Assembly (NCBI GenBank): GCA_025800215.1 | Contig: JAOXSC010000098.1 | Span: 1-51,381 of the forward strand | DNA length: 51,381 nucleotides | Origin: Marinibacterium sp. | Lineage (GTDB): Bacteria > Pseudomonadota > Alphaproteobacteria > Rhodobacterales > Rhodobacteraceae | Direction of reading: 5' to 3' | In this document: piece after piece, positions 1 through 7,983 of the stretch | Layout: every line of letters begins with the position of its first letter | Numbering within the stretch: position 1 is the first letter of the stretch | Program-made: the position numbers and the translations under genes | Notes under the pieces: generated by a model | What the model saw: only the letters and a program-made list of their open reading frames with translations | Databases searched by the model: none | What the model was told of the DNA's origin: nothing

Positions 1-329
1 TTGAACGTGGCCGAAATCCGGCGATCACAGGCCATATCGCCCGTATCCACCGGCAGGCTTGCGCCAAAGCGCGGCAAGGTCGTGCGATAGGCCCGGATCA
101 GAAAAATCGCCTCGATCAGATCGCCACGCGACTGCTTGATCGCCAGCGCGGCCAGATCCGGGTCATAGAGCGACCCTTCGGCCATCACCCGGTTCACCGC
201 CAGCTTCAGCTGTTCGCGGATCTGGTCGATCGACAATTCGGCCACGTCGCGATCCCCGCGCCGTTCTTCGGCCAGCCAAGCATGGGCGTTGTCGATGGCC
301 GCTTCGCCCCCTTTGACGGCAACATACAT
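1..329 (-). CDS. phnI: C-P lyase core subunit PhnI (partial, N-terminal 109 residues)
   Basis: The N-terminus of PhnI, a subunit of the PhnGHIJ carbon-phosphorus lyase core complex. PhnI is the nucleosidase-like subunit that, with PhnG, H and L, couples phosphonate to the ribose of ATP in the cytoplasm. The visible part begins MYVAVKGGEAAIDNAH and continues through AEERRGD, matching the conserved start of the family. The gene runs off the left edge, so about two thirds is missing. It starts 3 bases after the phnH stop, so phnG-phnH-phnI form one tight operon. The remaining phnJKLM genes are expected beyond the window. Confidence 0.93.
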   Translation of the reverse strand, partial: MYVAVKGGEAAIDNAHAWLAEERRGDRDVAELSIDQIREQLKLAVNRVMAEGSLYDPDLAALAIKQSRGDLIEAIFLIRAYRTTLPRFGASLPVDTGDMACDRRISATF

Positions 330-332
330 GGT

Positions 333-911
333 TCAGCCCCCGGATGTGGTGATGCGGCTGCTGCGCGGCAGAGCCTGCACAGCGGTGTCACAGGTGAAAA
401 ACAGGTCGATCCCCAGTGGGTAAAGCCGCCCATTGTCGGCCAGCGCGGCCGGATCGGGCAGATAGGTCTGGATGTCCCGTTCAATGCCCGGACCGGTCAG
501 GCGCGCATTCGCGGCCGGCCAGCCCGGCAGCTCCACGATCAGCGTGGCCGACTGGTCAGGATATTCCGGCGTGCCGATGCGGTAGGCCGCAAGCGGCTGC
601 AGGGCCGCCCAGCTGCCCAGGGCGAAATCGGCGTCCTCGGCCCCCACCAGCTGTGCGCCGGTGTGAAAGGTGACCCAGTCGCGCACCACCGGACAATCTG
701 CGTCGCCCGCCAGGTAGAGCCCGGTATCGGGATCACACAAGGTCAGGATCAGGCAGCCAGCGGCCACCGACAGCGGCGCGGGTGGCACCGCCCCGGCCAG
801 GTCTTCGCGCGTGCCGGGGCGCGCCATCGCCCGCATCGCTGCGCGAAAGGCATGGGCCGCATCGCGCGGGGCGTCGTCAAAGCCGCCCTGAAACACACCG
901 GCTCCGGTCAT
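333..911 (-). CDS. phnH: C-P lyase subunit PhnH
   Basis: PhnH, 192 residues, the usual length for this small subunit of the carbon-phosphorus lyase core complex. It forms a dimeric part of PhnGHIJ needed to make the phosphonate-ribose triphosphate intermediate. The sequence shows the family features: an N-terminal FRAAMRAMARPG segment, a central DPDTGLYLAG stretch and a C-terminal region with YPLGIDLFFT. Its ATG overlaps the phnG stop by four bases (ATGA), which indicates translational coupling. Identification rests on family similarity and on its place between phnG and phnI. Confidence 0.93.
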   Translation of the reverse strand: MTGAGVFQGGFDDAPRDAAHAFRAAMRAMARPGTREDLAGAVPPAPLSVAAGCLILTLCDPDTGLYLAGDADCPVVRDWVTFHTGAQLVGAEDADFALGSWAALQPLAAYRIGTPEYPDQSATLIVELPGWPAANARLTGPGIERDIQTYLPDPAALADNGRLYPLGIDLFFTCDTAVQALPRSSRITTSGG

Positions 912-1360
912 GCGTCTTCCCCCCGCACCATCGTAAAGAATTCCACCTTGGTCGCTGCCGCCTTGGCCGCGCGGGCCGCAGCCTGCGCGCGGGCTTCGGC
1001 CGCGAGCGGGTCCAGCACCGCCACGCGCAGCGCCGCCGCACCCGCGCCCTGCATCAGCGCGTCGATCAGCGCGGCCTGTTCGGCCTTGGCCTTGCTGCGG
1101 CCCTGCACATAGCCATGCCCCACGGCCCCATCCTCAAGCTTGACGCTGCAGCGGGTCACCGTCATTTCGCCCAGATTGAACGCATCCCCCGCCGCACCCA
1201 TGCGCCCGCGCACCATCACGGCGCCGATCTCGGGGCGGCGCAGCCATTCAAAGGTGGGGGCCGCGCCATAGCCCGACCAGAGCGCATCCAGCCGCGCTTC
1301 GGGCGCCTTGGCGATCAGGCTCATCCAGGCCTGACGATCGCTCTGCGAAAAATCCGTCAT
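908..1360 (-). CDS. phnG: C-P lyase subunit PhnG
   Basis: PhnG, 150 residues, first gene of the leftward C-P lyase operon. It is a small subunit of the PhnGHIJ complex that cleaves the carbon-phosphorus bond of alkylphosphonates. The ATG at 1360 gives MTDFSQSDRQAWMSLIAKAP, a typical PhnG start and length; an in-frame GTG two codons upstream is possible. Central features are VMVRGRMGAAGDAFNLGEMT and the GHGYVQGRSK motif. It diverges from phnF, and the shared upstream region carries an inverted repeat likely to bind PhnF. Confidence 0.93.
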   Translation of the reverse strand: MTDFSQSDRQAWMSLIAKAPEARLDALWSGYGAAPTFEWLRRPEIGAVMVRGRMGAAGDAFNLGEMTVTRCSVKLEDGAVGHGYVQGRSKAKAEQAALIDALMQGAGAAALRVAVLDPLAAEARAQAAARAAKAAATKVEFFTMVRGEDA

Positions 1361-1384
1361 CGTCACGTGTTCTCTCTTGTCAGG

Positions 1385-1413
1385 TTGTCTAGGATAACTA
1401 TACAACTAGACAA
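1385..1413. promoter_or_regulatory. Inverted-repeat operator candidate between phnG and phnF
   Basis: A perfect 8-base inverted repeat, TTGTCTAG at 1385-1392 and CTAGACAA at 1406-1413, separated by 13 bases. On the minus strand the element reads as nearly tandem 8-mers (TTGTCTAG, TTGTATAG, then TTATCCTA). It lies 25 bases upstream of the phnG start and about 55 bases upstream of phnF. GntR/HutC regulators bind short palindromes of this kind, and PhnF is encoded immediately beside it. Autoregulation of phnF and control of phnGHI through this site is therefore the likely role, but this is inference. Confidence 0.6.
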
Positions 1414-1468
1414 ATGATAGCGGCGCGGCCGCGACACGGCAATCCATTTCGCGTGAAAGTTTGGTGAC

Positions 1469-2182
1469 ATGGCCCGAACCCCGGTCTGGAAATCCATCGC
1501 CTCGGCGCTGACCACCGACATCGCCGAAGGCCGCCACGCCCAGGGCGACCGCCTGCCGACCGAAGCCCAGCTGTCGGCCCGCTTTGGCGTCAACCGCCAC
1601 ACGGTGCGCCGGGCGCTGGCGGATATGGCCGATCAGGGGCTGGTGGTGTCGCGGCGCGGGGCGGGGGTGTTTGTCGCCGGTGCCCCCACCGATTACCCGC
1701 TGGGGCGCCGCGTACGCTTTCATCAGAGCATCCGCGCCGGTGGCCGCATCCCCGGACGCAAGGCGCTGGCCATCACCACCCAGGCCGCCGCCCGCAAAGA
1801 GGCCGCCGCCCTGCAGATCCCCATCGGCGCGCCGGTGCATGTCTATGACGGGCTGTCCTATGTGGATGGCGTGGCCATCGCGGTGTTTTGCAGCATCTTT
1901 CCCGCCGACCGCTTTGCCCGCCTGCCCGAGATCCTGACCGAACGCGGATCGGTCACCAATGCGCTGCGTGACTGCGGGGTGCGCGACTACACCCGAGCGT
2001 CAACGCGGATCGCTGCGCGGCTGGCCACGCCCAGCCAGGCCCGGCATCTGGGCCTGCGCGACGGCGCGCCGATCCTGCACAGCGAAGGCATCAACGTGGA
2101 CACCGACGGCGTGCCGGTGGAATACGGCCAAAGCTGGTTTTCGGGCGACCGGGTGACCTTTACCCTCAGCGATGAGGACTGA
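1469..2182 (+). CDS. phnF: PhnF, GntR/HutC-family phosphonate operon regulator
   Basis: A 237-residue transcriptional regulator. Residues 1-70 form a winged helix-turn-helix of the GntR type (LPTEAQLSARFGVNRHTVRR). The rest is a UTRA effector-binding domain, ending with VPVEYGQSWFSGDRV, a standard HutC-subfamily signature. Its position divergent to phnG supports assignment as PhnF, which represses phosphonate genes until an effector is bound. The ATG at 1469 is the only start that keeps the full recognition region. The 3' end overlaps the convergent membrane-protein gene by 17 bases. Confidence 0.9.
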   Translation: MARTPVWKSIASALTTDIAEGRHAQGDRLPTEAQLSARFGVNRHTVRRALADMADQGLVVSRRGAGVFVAGAPTDYPLGRRVRFHQSIRAGGRIPGRKALAITTQAAARKEAAALQIPIGAPVHVYDGLSYVDGVAIAVFCSIFPADRFARLPEILTERGSVTNALRDCGVRDYTRASTRIAARLATPSQARHLGLRDGAPILHSEGINVDTDGVPVEYGQSWFSGDRVTFTLSDED

Positions 2183-2756
2183 GCACACGCGCCCCGCGCA
2201 GCTGCACCGCCAGCACGACAAGCGCCGCGCCCACCAGCGCCACCGCGTAGATCCCCGGCATCACGGTCAGGAAAAACCCCGCCGACTGGGTCTTGAGCGC
2301 CGCACTGACGCCCAGAGCAAAGGCAAACAGCCAGCTTGCCGTCGACACCGCGCCGCTGACGCAACCCAGCCAGATCGCCCGAACCGGCAGATCCAGCGCC
2401 CGCTGGCCCACCGATCGCGCCAGCAGCGGCACCACCACACGGCCCAGCACCACAGCGTTCAGCGTCAGGATGACCACCGTCACCAGCTTGGCCAGCAGCT
2501 TGGGCGACATCGCGTCCGGGTCGAACCCGGTGCGGATGCCGATCATCACCAGCCCGGTCACCCACATGGCAATCACCGCCCCCAGGATCACCCGGTGCGC
2601 ATCCGCCAGCCGCGCCACCAGCGCGTCGGTGATCGGCGCCCCAAGCGCCCGCAGCACCGCCAGATCAATGGCAAAGGCCGCGCCAAGCCCCACGGCCACG
2701 GCAAGCCCATGCGCATAGCGCGCTGCATCAGTCAGGATCAGAGACGTCATGTCCAT
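2166..2756 (-). CDS. Uncharacterised integral membrane protein, about 5 TM segments
   Basis: A 196-residue hydrophobic protein that I cannot assign to a named family. It has at least five predicted membrane segments (for example around HGLAVAVGLGAAFAIDLAVL and ILGAVIAMWVTGLVMIGI) and few charged residues. An ATG at 2756 (MDMTSL) or 2750 is the likely start; longer versions begin with implausible arginine-rich sequence. It ends inside the 3' end of phnF on the opposite strand. Because it lies within the phosphonate locus a link is possible, but nothing in the sequence shows one. The preceding 194 bases hold no recognised gene or strong hairpin. Confidence 0.75.
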   Translation of the reverse strand: MDMTSLILTDAARYAHGLAVAVGLGAAFAIDLAVLRALGAPITDALVARLADAHRVILGAVIAMWVTGLVMIGIRTGFDPDAMSPKLLAKLVTVVILTLNAVVLGRVVVPLLARSVGQRALDLPVRAIWLGCVSGAVSTASWLFAFALGVSAALKTQSAGFFLTVMPGIYAVALVGAALVVLAVQLRGARVLSPHR

Positions 2757-2950
2757 AAGTGCCCCATTCGCGATGCAGGCCCACATGCGACGCGCCCCGG
2801 ATCCCCGGCGGCGCTGTCCCGGCGCATGCTGCAAAACCTGCCAGCGCGCTGGCTAAAGGCGCGGGCGGCCAGGTGGCAACACATCTCTTTCCCAAGGCCG
2901 CGCCCGAACAGGAACCTGCCGATCGCGGTCAGGGATAGGCGTTATCTTGC

Positions 2951-3583
2951 TCACCCCCCGTAAGCCTCAAGAAAGGCTTCGGCGCCAAGGCGGCGGAAAT
3001 CGGGCAGAGCGGTGCGGAGGGTGGCATGGTCCCAATCCCACCAGGCCAAGCCGATCATCCGGTCGGCCAGCGCCTGCGGCAGGCGGCGGCGCAGCACTGT
3101 CGCGCTGACCCCCGCCACGATCGTGTAGGGGGCCACATCCCTGGTCACGATGGCCCCCGACGCGATCACCGCGCCGTGGCCGATGGTGATCTCGGGCTTG
3201 ATCTGGGCATTGTGGCCGATCCAGGTGTCATGGCCGATCACGATGCCCCGGCTGGCGCGATGGGCGAACCAGTCGGCATCATGTTCAGCATCCGGCCAGT
3301 AATCGGCCGACCGGTACAGGAAATGATGCAGCGATGCCTTGTCCAGCGGATGGTCGGTGGCTCCGATCCTCACAAAGCTGGCGATATTTGCGAATTTGCC
3401 GATCCGGGCATTGGCGATGTCGCAGGACCGGTCGCAATAGGAATAATCGCCCACCACCGCATTCGACACACGGGTGTCCGCGCCGATTTCGACATAGCGA
3501 CCAAACCGGCTGTTTGTGATCGCGCAGCCATCATGGATCAGCGGCGTGTCGGCGGACAGTTTGGGCTTGGCCGGGTCGGTCAT
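2951..3583 (-). CDS. Phosphonate-cluster hexapeptide-repeat acyltransferase
   Basis: A 210-residue left-handed beta-helix transferase of the DapH/LpxA/xenobiotic acetyltransferase type commonly found in phn operons. Hexapeptide repeats occupy residues about 20-75 and 115-160 (IGHDTWIGHNAQIKPEITIG, then HGAVIASGAIVTRDVAPYT). The active-site histidine is probably in the HRASRGIVIGHDTWIGH region. In phosphonate operons these proteins are thought to acetylate aminoalkylphosphonates, similar in purpose to PhnO, but the substrate cannot be read from sequence. It is the last gene of the leftward phnC-phnD-phnE1-phnE2 operon, 82 bases after phnE2, with a strong hairpin between. Confidence 0.85.
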   Translation of the reverse strand: MTDPAKPKLSADTPLIHDGCAITNSRFGRYVEIGADTRVSNAVVGDYSYCDRSCDIANARIGKFANIASFVRIGATDHPLDKASLHHFLYRSADYWPDAEHDADWFAHRASRGIVIGHDTWIGHNAQIKPEITIGHGAVIASGAIVTRDVAPYTIVAGVSATVLRRRLPQALADRMIGLAWWDWDHATLRTALPDFRRLGAEAFLEAYGG

Positions 3584-3612
3584 GGGTGGTCCTTGTGTTG
3601 CGGCAGGTCAGC

Positions 3613-3649
3613 AGGGCAAGGGCGCGTGTCCCCTGCGCGCCCCTGCCCT
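3613..3649 (-). other. Strong intercistronic hairpin after phnE2
   Basis: Arms at 3613-3626 and 3636-3649 can pair over 14 positions on the minus-strand RNA, including one G-U pair, with a 9-base loop. There is no uridine run on the downstream side, so an RNA-stabilising or processing element between phnE2 and the acyltransferase gene is as likely as a terminator. Confidence 0.5.
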
Positions 3650-3665
3650 TCGATGGGCGGCCATA

Positions 3666-4988
3666 TCAGTGCCCGCCATCGTCCCCGGTGATCAGACGAC
3701 GCCGCAGCCAGCCCGACAGCCAATCCATCACGATCACCATGATCACGATCAAAACGATGTAATAGGTGACCTTTTCCCAATCGGCCTGGGTGATGATCGC
3801 CTGGGTCAGCAGCAACCCGATGCCGCCCCCGGTGATCGCCCCGATGATGGTGGCCGAGCGCGTGTTGGATTCCAGGAAATAGAGCACCTGGCTCAGCAGC
3901 ACCGGCACCACCTGCGGCAGCACCCCAAAGCGATAGCGCTGCAGCGGTTTCGCCCCGGTCGAAGCGATGCCTTCGATCTGCTTCTTGTCGACGTTTTCCA
4001 GCGCTTCGGAAAAGAGCTTTCCAAAGGATCCGGTGTCGGTGATCAGGATCGCCAGCGCCCCGGTGAGCGGCCCAAGACCGAAGGCGCGCGTCAGGATGAT
4101 GGTCCAGATCAGCGCGTCGACCCCGCGCACGAAGTCAAACAGCCGCCGCGCCGCAAACCGGATCATCAGCAGCGGCGTAAAGTTGCGCGCCGCCAGAAAG
4201 GCCAGCGGAAGCGCCACAAGGGCGGCCCCGCATGTGCCCAGAAACGCCATCAGGATGGTTTCGAACAGCGCCCAGAAGACCTGACTGTGCAGCCATGCGG
4301 GGTTATTCCAGAAATCATCGAAGATCTCGGCCGCCTCGCCCGACAGCGCATGCCCGCCCAGTTCAACCGGTCCCATGCCGTGATAGGGGCTGTCGAGCGT
4401 GAACCAGAAGATCTCCCACCCTGGAAAGTAACGGAACACTTCGGTGCGGTTGCGGGTGACGGTCAGACGCCCGGCATCGGTGGAAATGGCCACCCGGTTC
4501 TTGGATGCGTTGATCCAGTCGGGCAGATCGCCTGCGGGGAAATCCTGCACGATGCCCTGACGGGTCGGCGTGGCACTGACCAGCCCATATCCGGGAATGT
4601 CATAGGTGATGGTTTCCGGCCCATAGGTCACCACATGGCCATCGCCCAGATCAATGGTGGTGATGTCGCCTGCGGTCTCGACCCAGTCGGGCGACGTGCC
4701 TTCGGGATAGCGGCCCTTGCGGTGGCCTTCGATGGCCGACGACACCGCGCCGCTGCGGTTGTCGCGGGTCACATGCACCTTGTAGCTGACGGTGTCGGCC
4801 ATCAGCGCGCGGGCATTGTCGGCGCTGGCGCGCTGCATCAGACCGGCCACGTCAAAGGCAAAGAAGATATAGACGAAATAAAGCGCAATCGCGGCAAAGG
4901 CGCCAAAGGTCACCAGCCGTTTGCGCTGGAACAGACGCTCCATCGCCTGTTTCGACCCGGTATGGGATGTCATGTCGGCCATGGCCAT
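3666..4988 (-). CDS. phnE2: Phosphonate ABC transporter permease PhnE2 with large extra domain
   Basis: The second PhnE permease of a PhnCDE phosphonate importer, about 440 residues, much longer than the usual 260-290. After one membrane segment (about residues 25-46) there is an extra soluble region of roughly 170 residues. The normal permease core follows from about residue 230. The coupling-helix region reads ENVDKKQIEGIASTGA, which parallels ENVDLKPVEGLRSVGA in PhnE1. The ATG at 4988 was chosen because AAAGGAC lies suitably upstream; it starts 4 bases past the phnE1 stop. A longer start at 5015 would overlap phnE1. It probably forms a heterodimer with PhnE1 in the inner membrane. Confidence 0.9.
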   Translation of the reverse strand: MAMADMTSHTGSKQAMERLFQRKRLVTFGAFAAIALYFVYIFFAFDVAGLMQRASADNARALMADTVSYKVHVTRDNRSGAVSSAIEGHRKGRYPEGTSPDWVETAGDITTIDLGDGHVVTYGPETITYDIPGYGLVSATPTRQGIVQDFPAGDLPDWINASKNRVAISTDAGRLTVTRNRTEVFRYFPGWEIFWFTLDSPYHGMGPVELGGHALSGEAAEIFDDFWNNPAWLHSQVFWALFETILMAFLGTCGAALVALPLAFLAARNFTPLLMIRFAARRLFDFVRGVDALIWTIILTRAFGLGPLTGALAILITDTGSFGKLFSEALENVDKKQIEGIASTGAKPLQRYRFGVLPQVVPVLLSQVLYFLESNTRSATIIGAITGGGIGLLLTQAIITQADWEKVTYYIVLIVIMVIVMDWLSGWLRRRLITGDDGGH

Positions 4989-4992
4989 GGGA

Positions 4993-5868
4993 TCAGTCCT
5001 TTGCTTGCCGACCATGGGTCAGCAGATCGCGATAGTGGCTCGACAGCTGGTCGACCAGAACGATGGTGACAAACAGCATGATGAAGATCGCACCGGCCAC
5101 ATCGAACCGGCCCTGCCCCCAGCTGATGGCATTCTTCAGCTCGTAGCCGATGCCGCCTGCGCCCACGAAGCCCAGGATGGCCGAGGCGCGGATGTTGACC
5201 TCAAACCGCAGCAGCGCATAGCTCAGCCAGTTCGGCGCCACCTGCGGCACCACGCCCAGCATCATCTGCTGCGACCAGGTCGCCCCGACCGAGCGCAGCC
5301 CTTCGACGGGCTTGAGATCGACATTTTCGTTCACTTCGGAAAACAGCTTGCCCATGGCGCCGGCGGTGTGGAACGCAATGGCCAGCATCGCAGGCACCGG
5401 CCCGCCCCCCAGAACAAAGATCAGCACCAGCGCGATCACGATCTCGGGCACCGCGCGCATGACATCGGTGATGCGCCGAAACAGCGGGATCAGGCGCGGA
5501 TAGCGCGCCAGCCCGCGTGTACCCAGAAGCGACAGCACGATGCCAAAGACCGTGCCCACCAGCGTCGATACCGCGGCAATGTTGATCGTTTCGATCAGCG
5601 CCGGGAAATAGGTGACGAAATGGCCCGGCAGAGCGGCGGCCTTTTCGACCACCTCGGCCACCACTTCGGACGGGTAGTCAAAGAAATTGGGCAGCCCGCC
5701 CCAGAACGACCCGCCATTGCGGGACGCGGCGGTGTTGAACCCCACCACCATGAGCAGGATGAAGATCAGCAGGGTCAGCCCCGAATACAGCCGTTTGCGC
5801 TGCACCATCGCCATATAGGACGTCTGGATCGGCCCGATACCGGTGCCTGCGCTGGAAATGTCAGCCAT
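4993..5868 (-). CDS. phnE1: Phosphonate ABC transporter permease PhnE1
   Basis: A 291-residue inner-membrane permease with about six membrane segments and the binding-protein-dependent transport signature around GKLFSEVNENVDLKPVEGLR, where the ATPase PhnC is expected to dock. Length and sequence fit classical PhnE. It lies between phnD and phnE2. The 68-base gap to phnD holds a strong hairpin with a T-rich downstream side, which could lower permease expression relative to the binding protein. The ATG at 5868 follows AGGGAGCATAGA, a good ribosome-binding site. Confidence 0.93.
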   Translation of the reverse strand: MADISSAGTGIGPIQTSYMAMVQRKRLYSGLTLLIFILLMVVGFNTAASRNGGSFWGGLPNFFDYPSEVVAEVVEKAAALPGHFVTYFPALIETINIAAVSTLVGTVFGIVLSLLGTRGLARYPRLIPLFRRITDVMRAVPEIVIALVLIFVLGGGPVPAMLAIAFHTAGAMGKLFSEVNENVDLKPVEGLRSVGATWSQQMMLGVVPQVAPNWLSYALLRFEVNIRASAILGFVGAGGIGYELKNAISWGQGRFDVAGAIFIMLFVTIVLVDQLSSHYRDLLTHGRQAKD

Positions 5869-5893
5869 TCTATGCTCCCTGCCGACAAAAGAA

Positions 5894-5920
5894 CGGGCCC
5901 CGTCCGCGTGACGGGGCCCG
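5894..5920 (-). terminator. Intra-operon hairpin or attenuator between phnD and phnE1
   Basis: A perfect 11-base-pair stem, arms 5894-5904 and 5910-5920, with a 5-base loop. On the minus-strand transcript it is followed by TTCTTTT, so it resembles a partial Rho-independent terminator. This position, just after the binding-protein gene, is typical of elements that give excess binding protein over membrane components. Confidence 0.7.
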
Positions 5921-5936
5921 CATCATTCAATCGCGC

Positions 5937-6842
5937 TTATTGCGATTTTGCCTTACGTGCTTCGATGATCGACAGGTAGGCGTCGTGGGTGATCGGATCA
6001 AAGCCCAGCGATTCTCCGGCGGCCACACCGTAAGTGCAATCGGGGTCGGCTTCGTAAAGACCGCCCACCAGCGCGACCATCTTTTCCTTCACATCCGCAG
6101 GCAGCGATGTGCGCAGCACGATGGGGCCTTCGGGGATCGGCTTGGACTTCCAGATCTGGACCAGGTCGTTCATGTCCACCAGACCGGCGTCAACCGCGCG
6201 ACGCAGCGCGCCCGAGTTGTAGCCGTCTTCCCATTCGCCCTGACCGTCGGCCCAGGTCACGCCACCGTCGATGTCGCCATTGTTCACCGCAACGATGGTC
6301 TGTTCATGGCCACCGGTGAATTTCACGTCACCGAAATAGTCGCCCGCATCCATGGTGATGCCGTCCTTGTAGGTCGGGATCTCGATCGAGGGGATCAGGT
6401 AGCCGCTGGTCGAATTCGGGTCGCCAAAGCCGAACACCTTGCCTTCCATGTCATCCAGCGAGGTGATGCCGCTGTCGACGCGGGCAAAGCCGATCGAATG
6501 ATAGCCATACGACCCGTCGAGGTTGATCTTTACCAGCACCGGCTCGACCGCTTCGGGATCCTGCAGGTAGGTCGCGGCATAGGACGACGCACCCAGCCAC
6601 GCCATATCGAGCGTGCCCCCCACGAGGCCCTGGATCACGCCGGCATAGTCGGCCGGAGCAAAGAGCTTGGTGGGAACACCAAGCGCTTCTTCGGTATAGG
6701 CGCGCAGGCATTCGTTGTTGTTCAGGCGGTCCTGGGCGTTTTCGCCGCCCAGCAGGCCGATGCGGAATTCGGTGATCTCGTCAGCAAAGACCGGCGCGGT
6801 CAGAGCCGTTGTGGCCACCATGGCAGCAATCAGGTTTTTCAT
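5937..6842 (-). CDS. phnD: Phosphonate-binding periplasmic protein PhnD
   Basis: The substrate-binding protein of the phosphonate importer, 301 residues. A Sec signal peptide covers residues 1-20 and is cut after VFA in MKNLIAAMVATTALTAPVFA. The mature part has the PhnD/TauT-like fold, with motifs IGLLGGENAQDRLNNNECLR, DMAWLGASSYAA and GFGDPNSTSGYLIP that line the phosphonate pocket in characterised members. The ATG at 6842 gives the only start directly before a signal peptide. It lies 83 bases downstream of phnC in the same operon. Whether it prefers 2-aminoethylphosphonate or other phosphonates cannot be told. Confidence 0.95.
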   Translation of the reverse strand: MKNLIAAMVATTALTAPVFADEITEFRIGLLGGENAQDRLNNNECLRAYTEEALGVPTKLFAPADYAGVIQGLVGGTLDMAWLGASSYAATYLQDPEAVEPVLVKINLDGSYGYHSIGFARVDSGITSLDDMEGKVFGFGDPNSTSGYLIPSIEIPTYKDGITMDAGDYFGDVKFTGGHEQTIVAVNNGDIDGGVTWADGQGEWEDGYNSGALRRAVDAGLVDMNDLVQIWKSKPIPEGPIVLRTSLPADVKEKMVALVGGLYEADPDCTYGVAAGESLGFDPITHDAYLSIIEARKAKSQ

Positions 6843-6925
6843 CTTCAGGGTCTCTCCGGTTGAATGCCCGGCCGTTGCAGGTTGGTCCAGGCGATGAAAG
6901 TCAGGGTTGGCATCGGCAGATCGGC

Positions 6926-7756
6926 TCAGGCCGACGCTTCGGCCTCGCGGATCATGGCTGCGGCGGCTTCGCTGCGGGCCAGTGTCTCGAGCTCGGTGGA
7001 TGTGGCGGCTTCGGAAAAGCTCGCGTCGGCGCCATAGATTTCGCGCGCCATGGCGGTGGTCAGCTGCTCGGGCAGCCCGTCGAACACGATGCGCCCGGCG
7101 CGCATGCCGATCACCCGGTCGCAATAGCGTCGCGCGGTATCCAGCGTGTGCAGGTTGCAGATCACCGTGCGCCCGTCTTCTTCGTGGATGCGGCGCAGCG
7201 CCTCCATCACGGTCTGCGCGTTCATCGGGTCGAGCGACGCGATCGGTTCATCCGCCAGAATGATCCGGGGGTCCTGCATCAGAGCGCGGGCAATCGCCAC
7301 CCGCTGCTGCTGACCGCCCGACAGCGCTTCGGCGCGTTTGGGGGCGTGTTCGGCAATGCCCAGCCGGTCAAGGATTTCGATGGCGCGGTGGATGTCTTCG
7401 GTGGGGTAGAGGTTGAACATCGTCGCAAAGGTCGAGCGCTTGTTCAGCGTCCCGTGCAGCACGTTCGACACCACATCCATGCGTGGCACCAGGTTGAACT
7501 GCTGAAAGATCATCGCGCATTCGGCCTGCCAGGCGCGTTTGGCGCTGCCGGTCAGGTTGGTGACATCCCGGCCTTCGAACAGGATCTTGCCTTCGGTGGC
7601 GTCGGCCAGGCGGTTGATCATCCGCAGGACGGTGGATTTGCCCGCCCCCGAGCGGCCGATGATGCCGATCATGCAGGGCTTGTCCACGGTCAGGTCAGCC
7701 GCGTCCACGGCCACATTGGCGCCGAACCGCTTGGTCAGTTTCTCAATACGCAGCAA
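6926..7756 (-). CDS. phnC: Phosphonate ABC transporter ATP-binding protein PhnC (TTG start)
   Basis: The ATPase of the phosphonate importer, about 276 residues. The Walker A motif is GRSGAGKST (about residues 34-42), the signature is [15 protein letters not shown], and Walker B with the D-loop is [11 protein letters not shown]. No ATG lies near the conserved N-terminus. A TTG at 7756 gives [12 protein letters not shown], is preceded by GGGGG seven bases upstream, and fits the family length. It is the first gene of the phnC-phnD-phnE1-phnE2-acyltransferase operon and diverges from rpe. No convincing Pho box was found in the 227-base gap to rpe. Confidence 0.92.
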   Translation of the reverse strand: MLRIEKLTKRFGANVAVDAADLTVDKPCMIGIIGRSGAGKSTVLRMINRLADATEGKILFEGRDVTNLTGSAKRAWQAECAMIFQQFNLVPRMDVVSNVLHGTLNKRSTFATMFNLYPTEDIHRAIEILDRLGIAEHAPKRAEALSGGQQQRVAIARALMQDPRIILADEPIASLDPMNAQTVMEALRRIHEEDGRTVICNLHTLDTARRYCDRVIGMRAGRIVFDGLPEQLTTAMAREIYGADASFSEAATSTELETLARSEAAAAMIREAEASA

Positions 7757-7983
7757 ACGAAAACCCCCATGTCTTGCCGGGGGCTGACTAGACGCCGGTC
7801 CTAAACGAATTGCTGCAATTGGGTGAATGTTTTGTAACGCGACACGGGATTTCAGGGTGACGCAGGGGCACCACCGGCCTGTGCACGCATGGCGGGGATG
7901 CACCTGTGCAGGCCACAGCGGGCTGTTGTCTGGCGCATGGCGGGACTATATGCAGCCCATACGCAGATCTCACGAGGCCCGCC

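Noticed and set aside
2757-2950. Possible gene or promoter in the gap before the membrane-protein gene
   Set aside because: No coding pattern, good ribosome-binding site or strong hairpin was seen; it remains an ordinary spacer.
7757-7983. Pho box upstream of phnC
   Set aside because: Segments such as CTGCGTCACCCTGAAATC show weak likeness to the CTGTCAT repeat with 11-base phase, but not enough matches to call.
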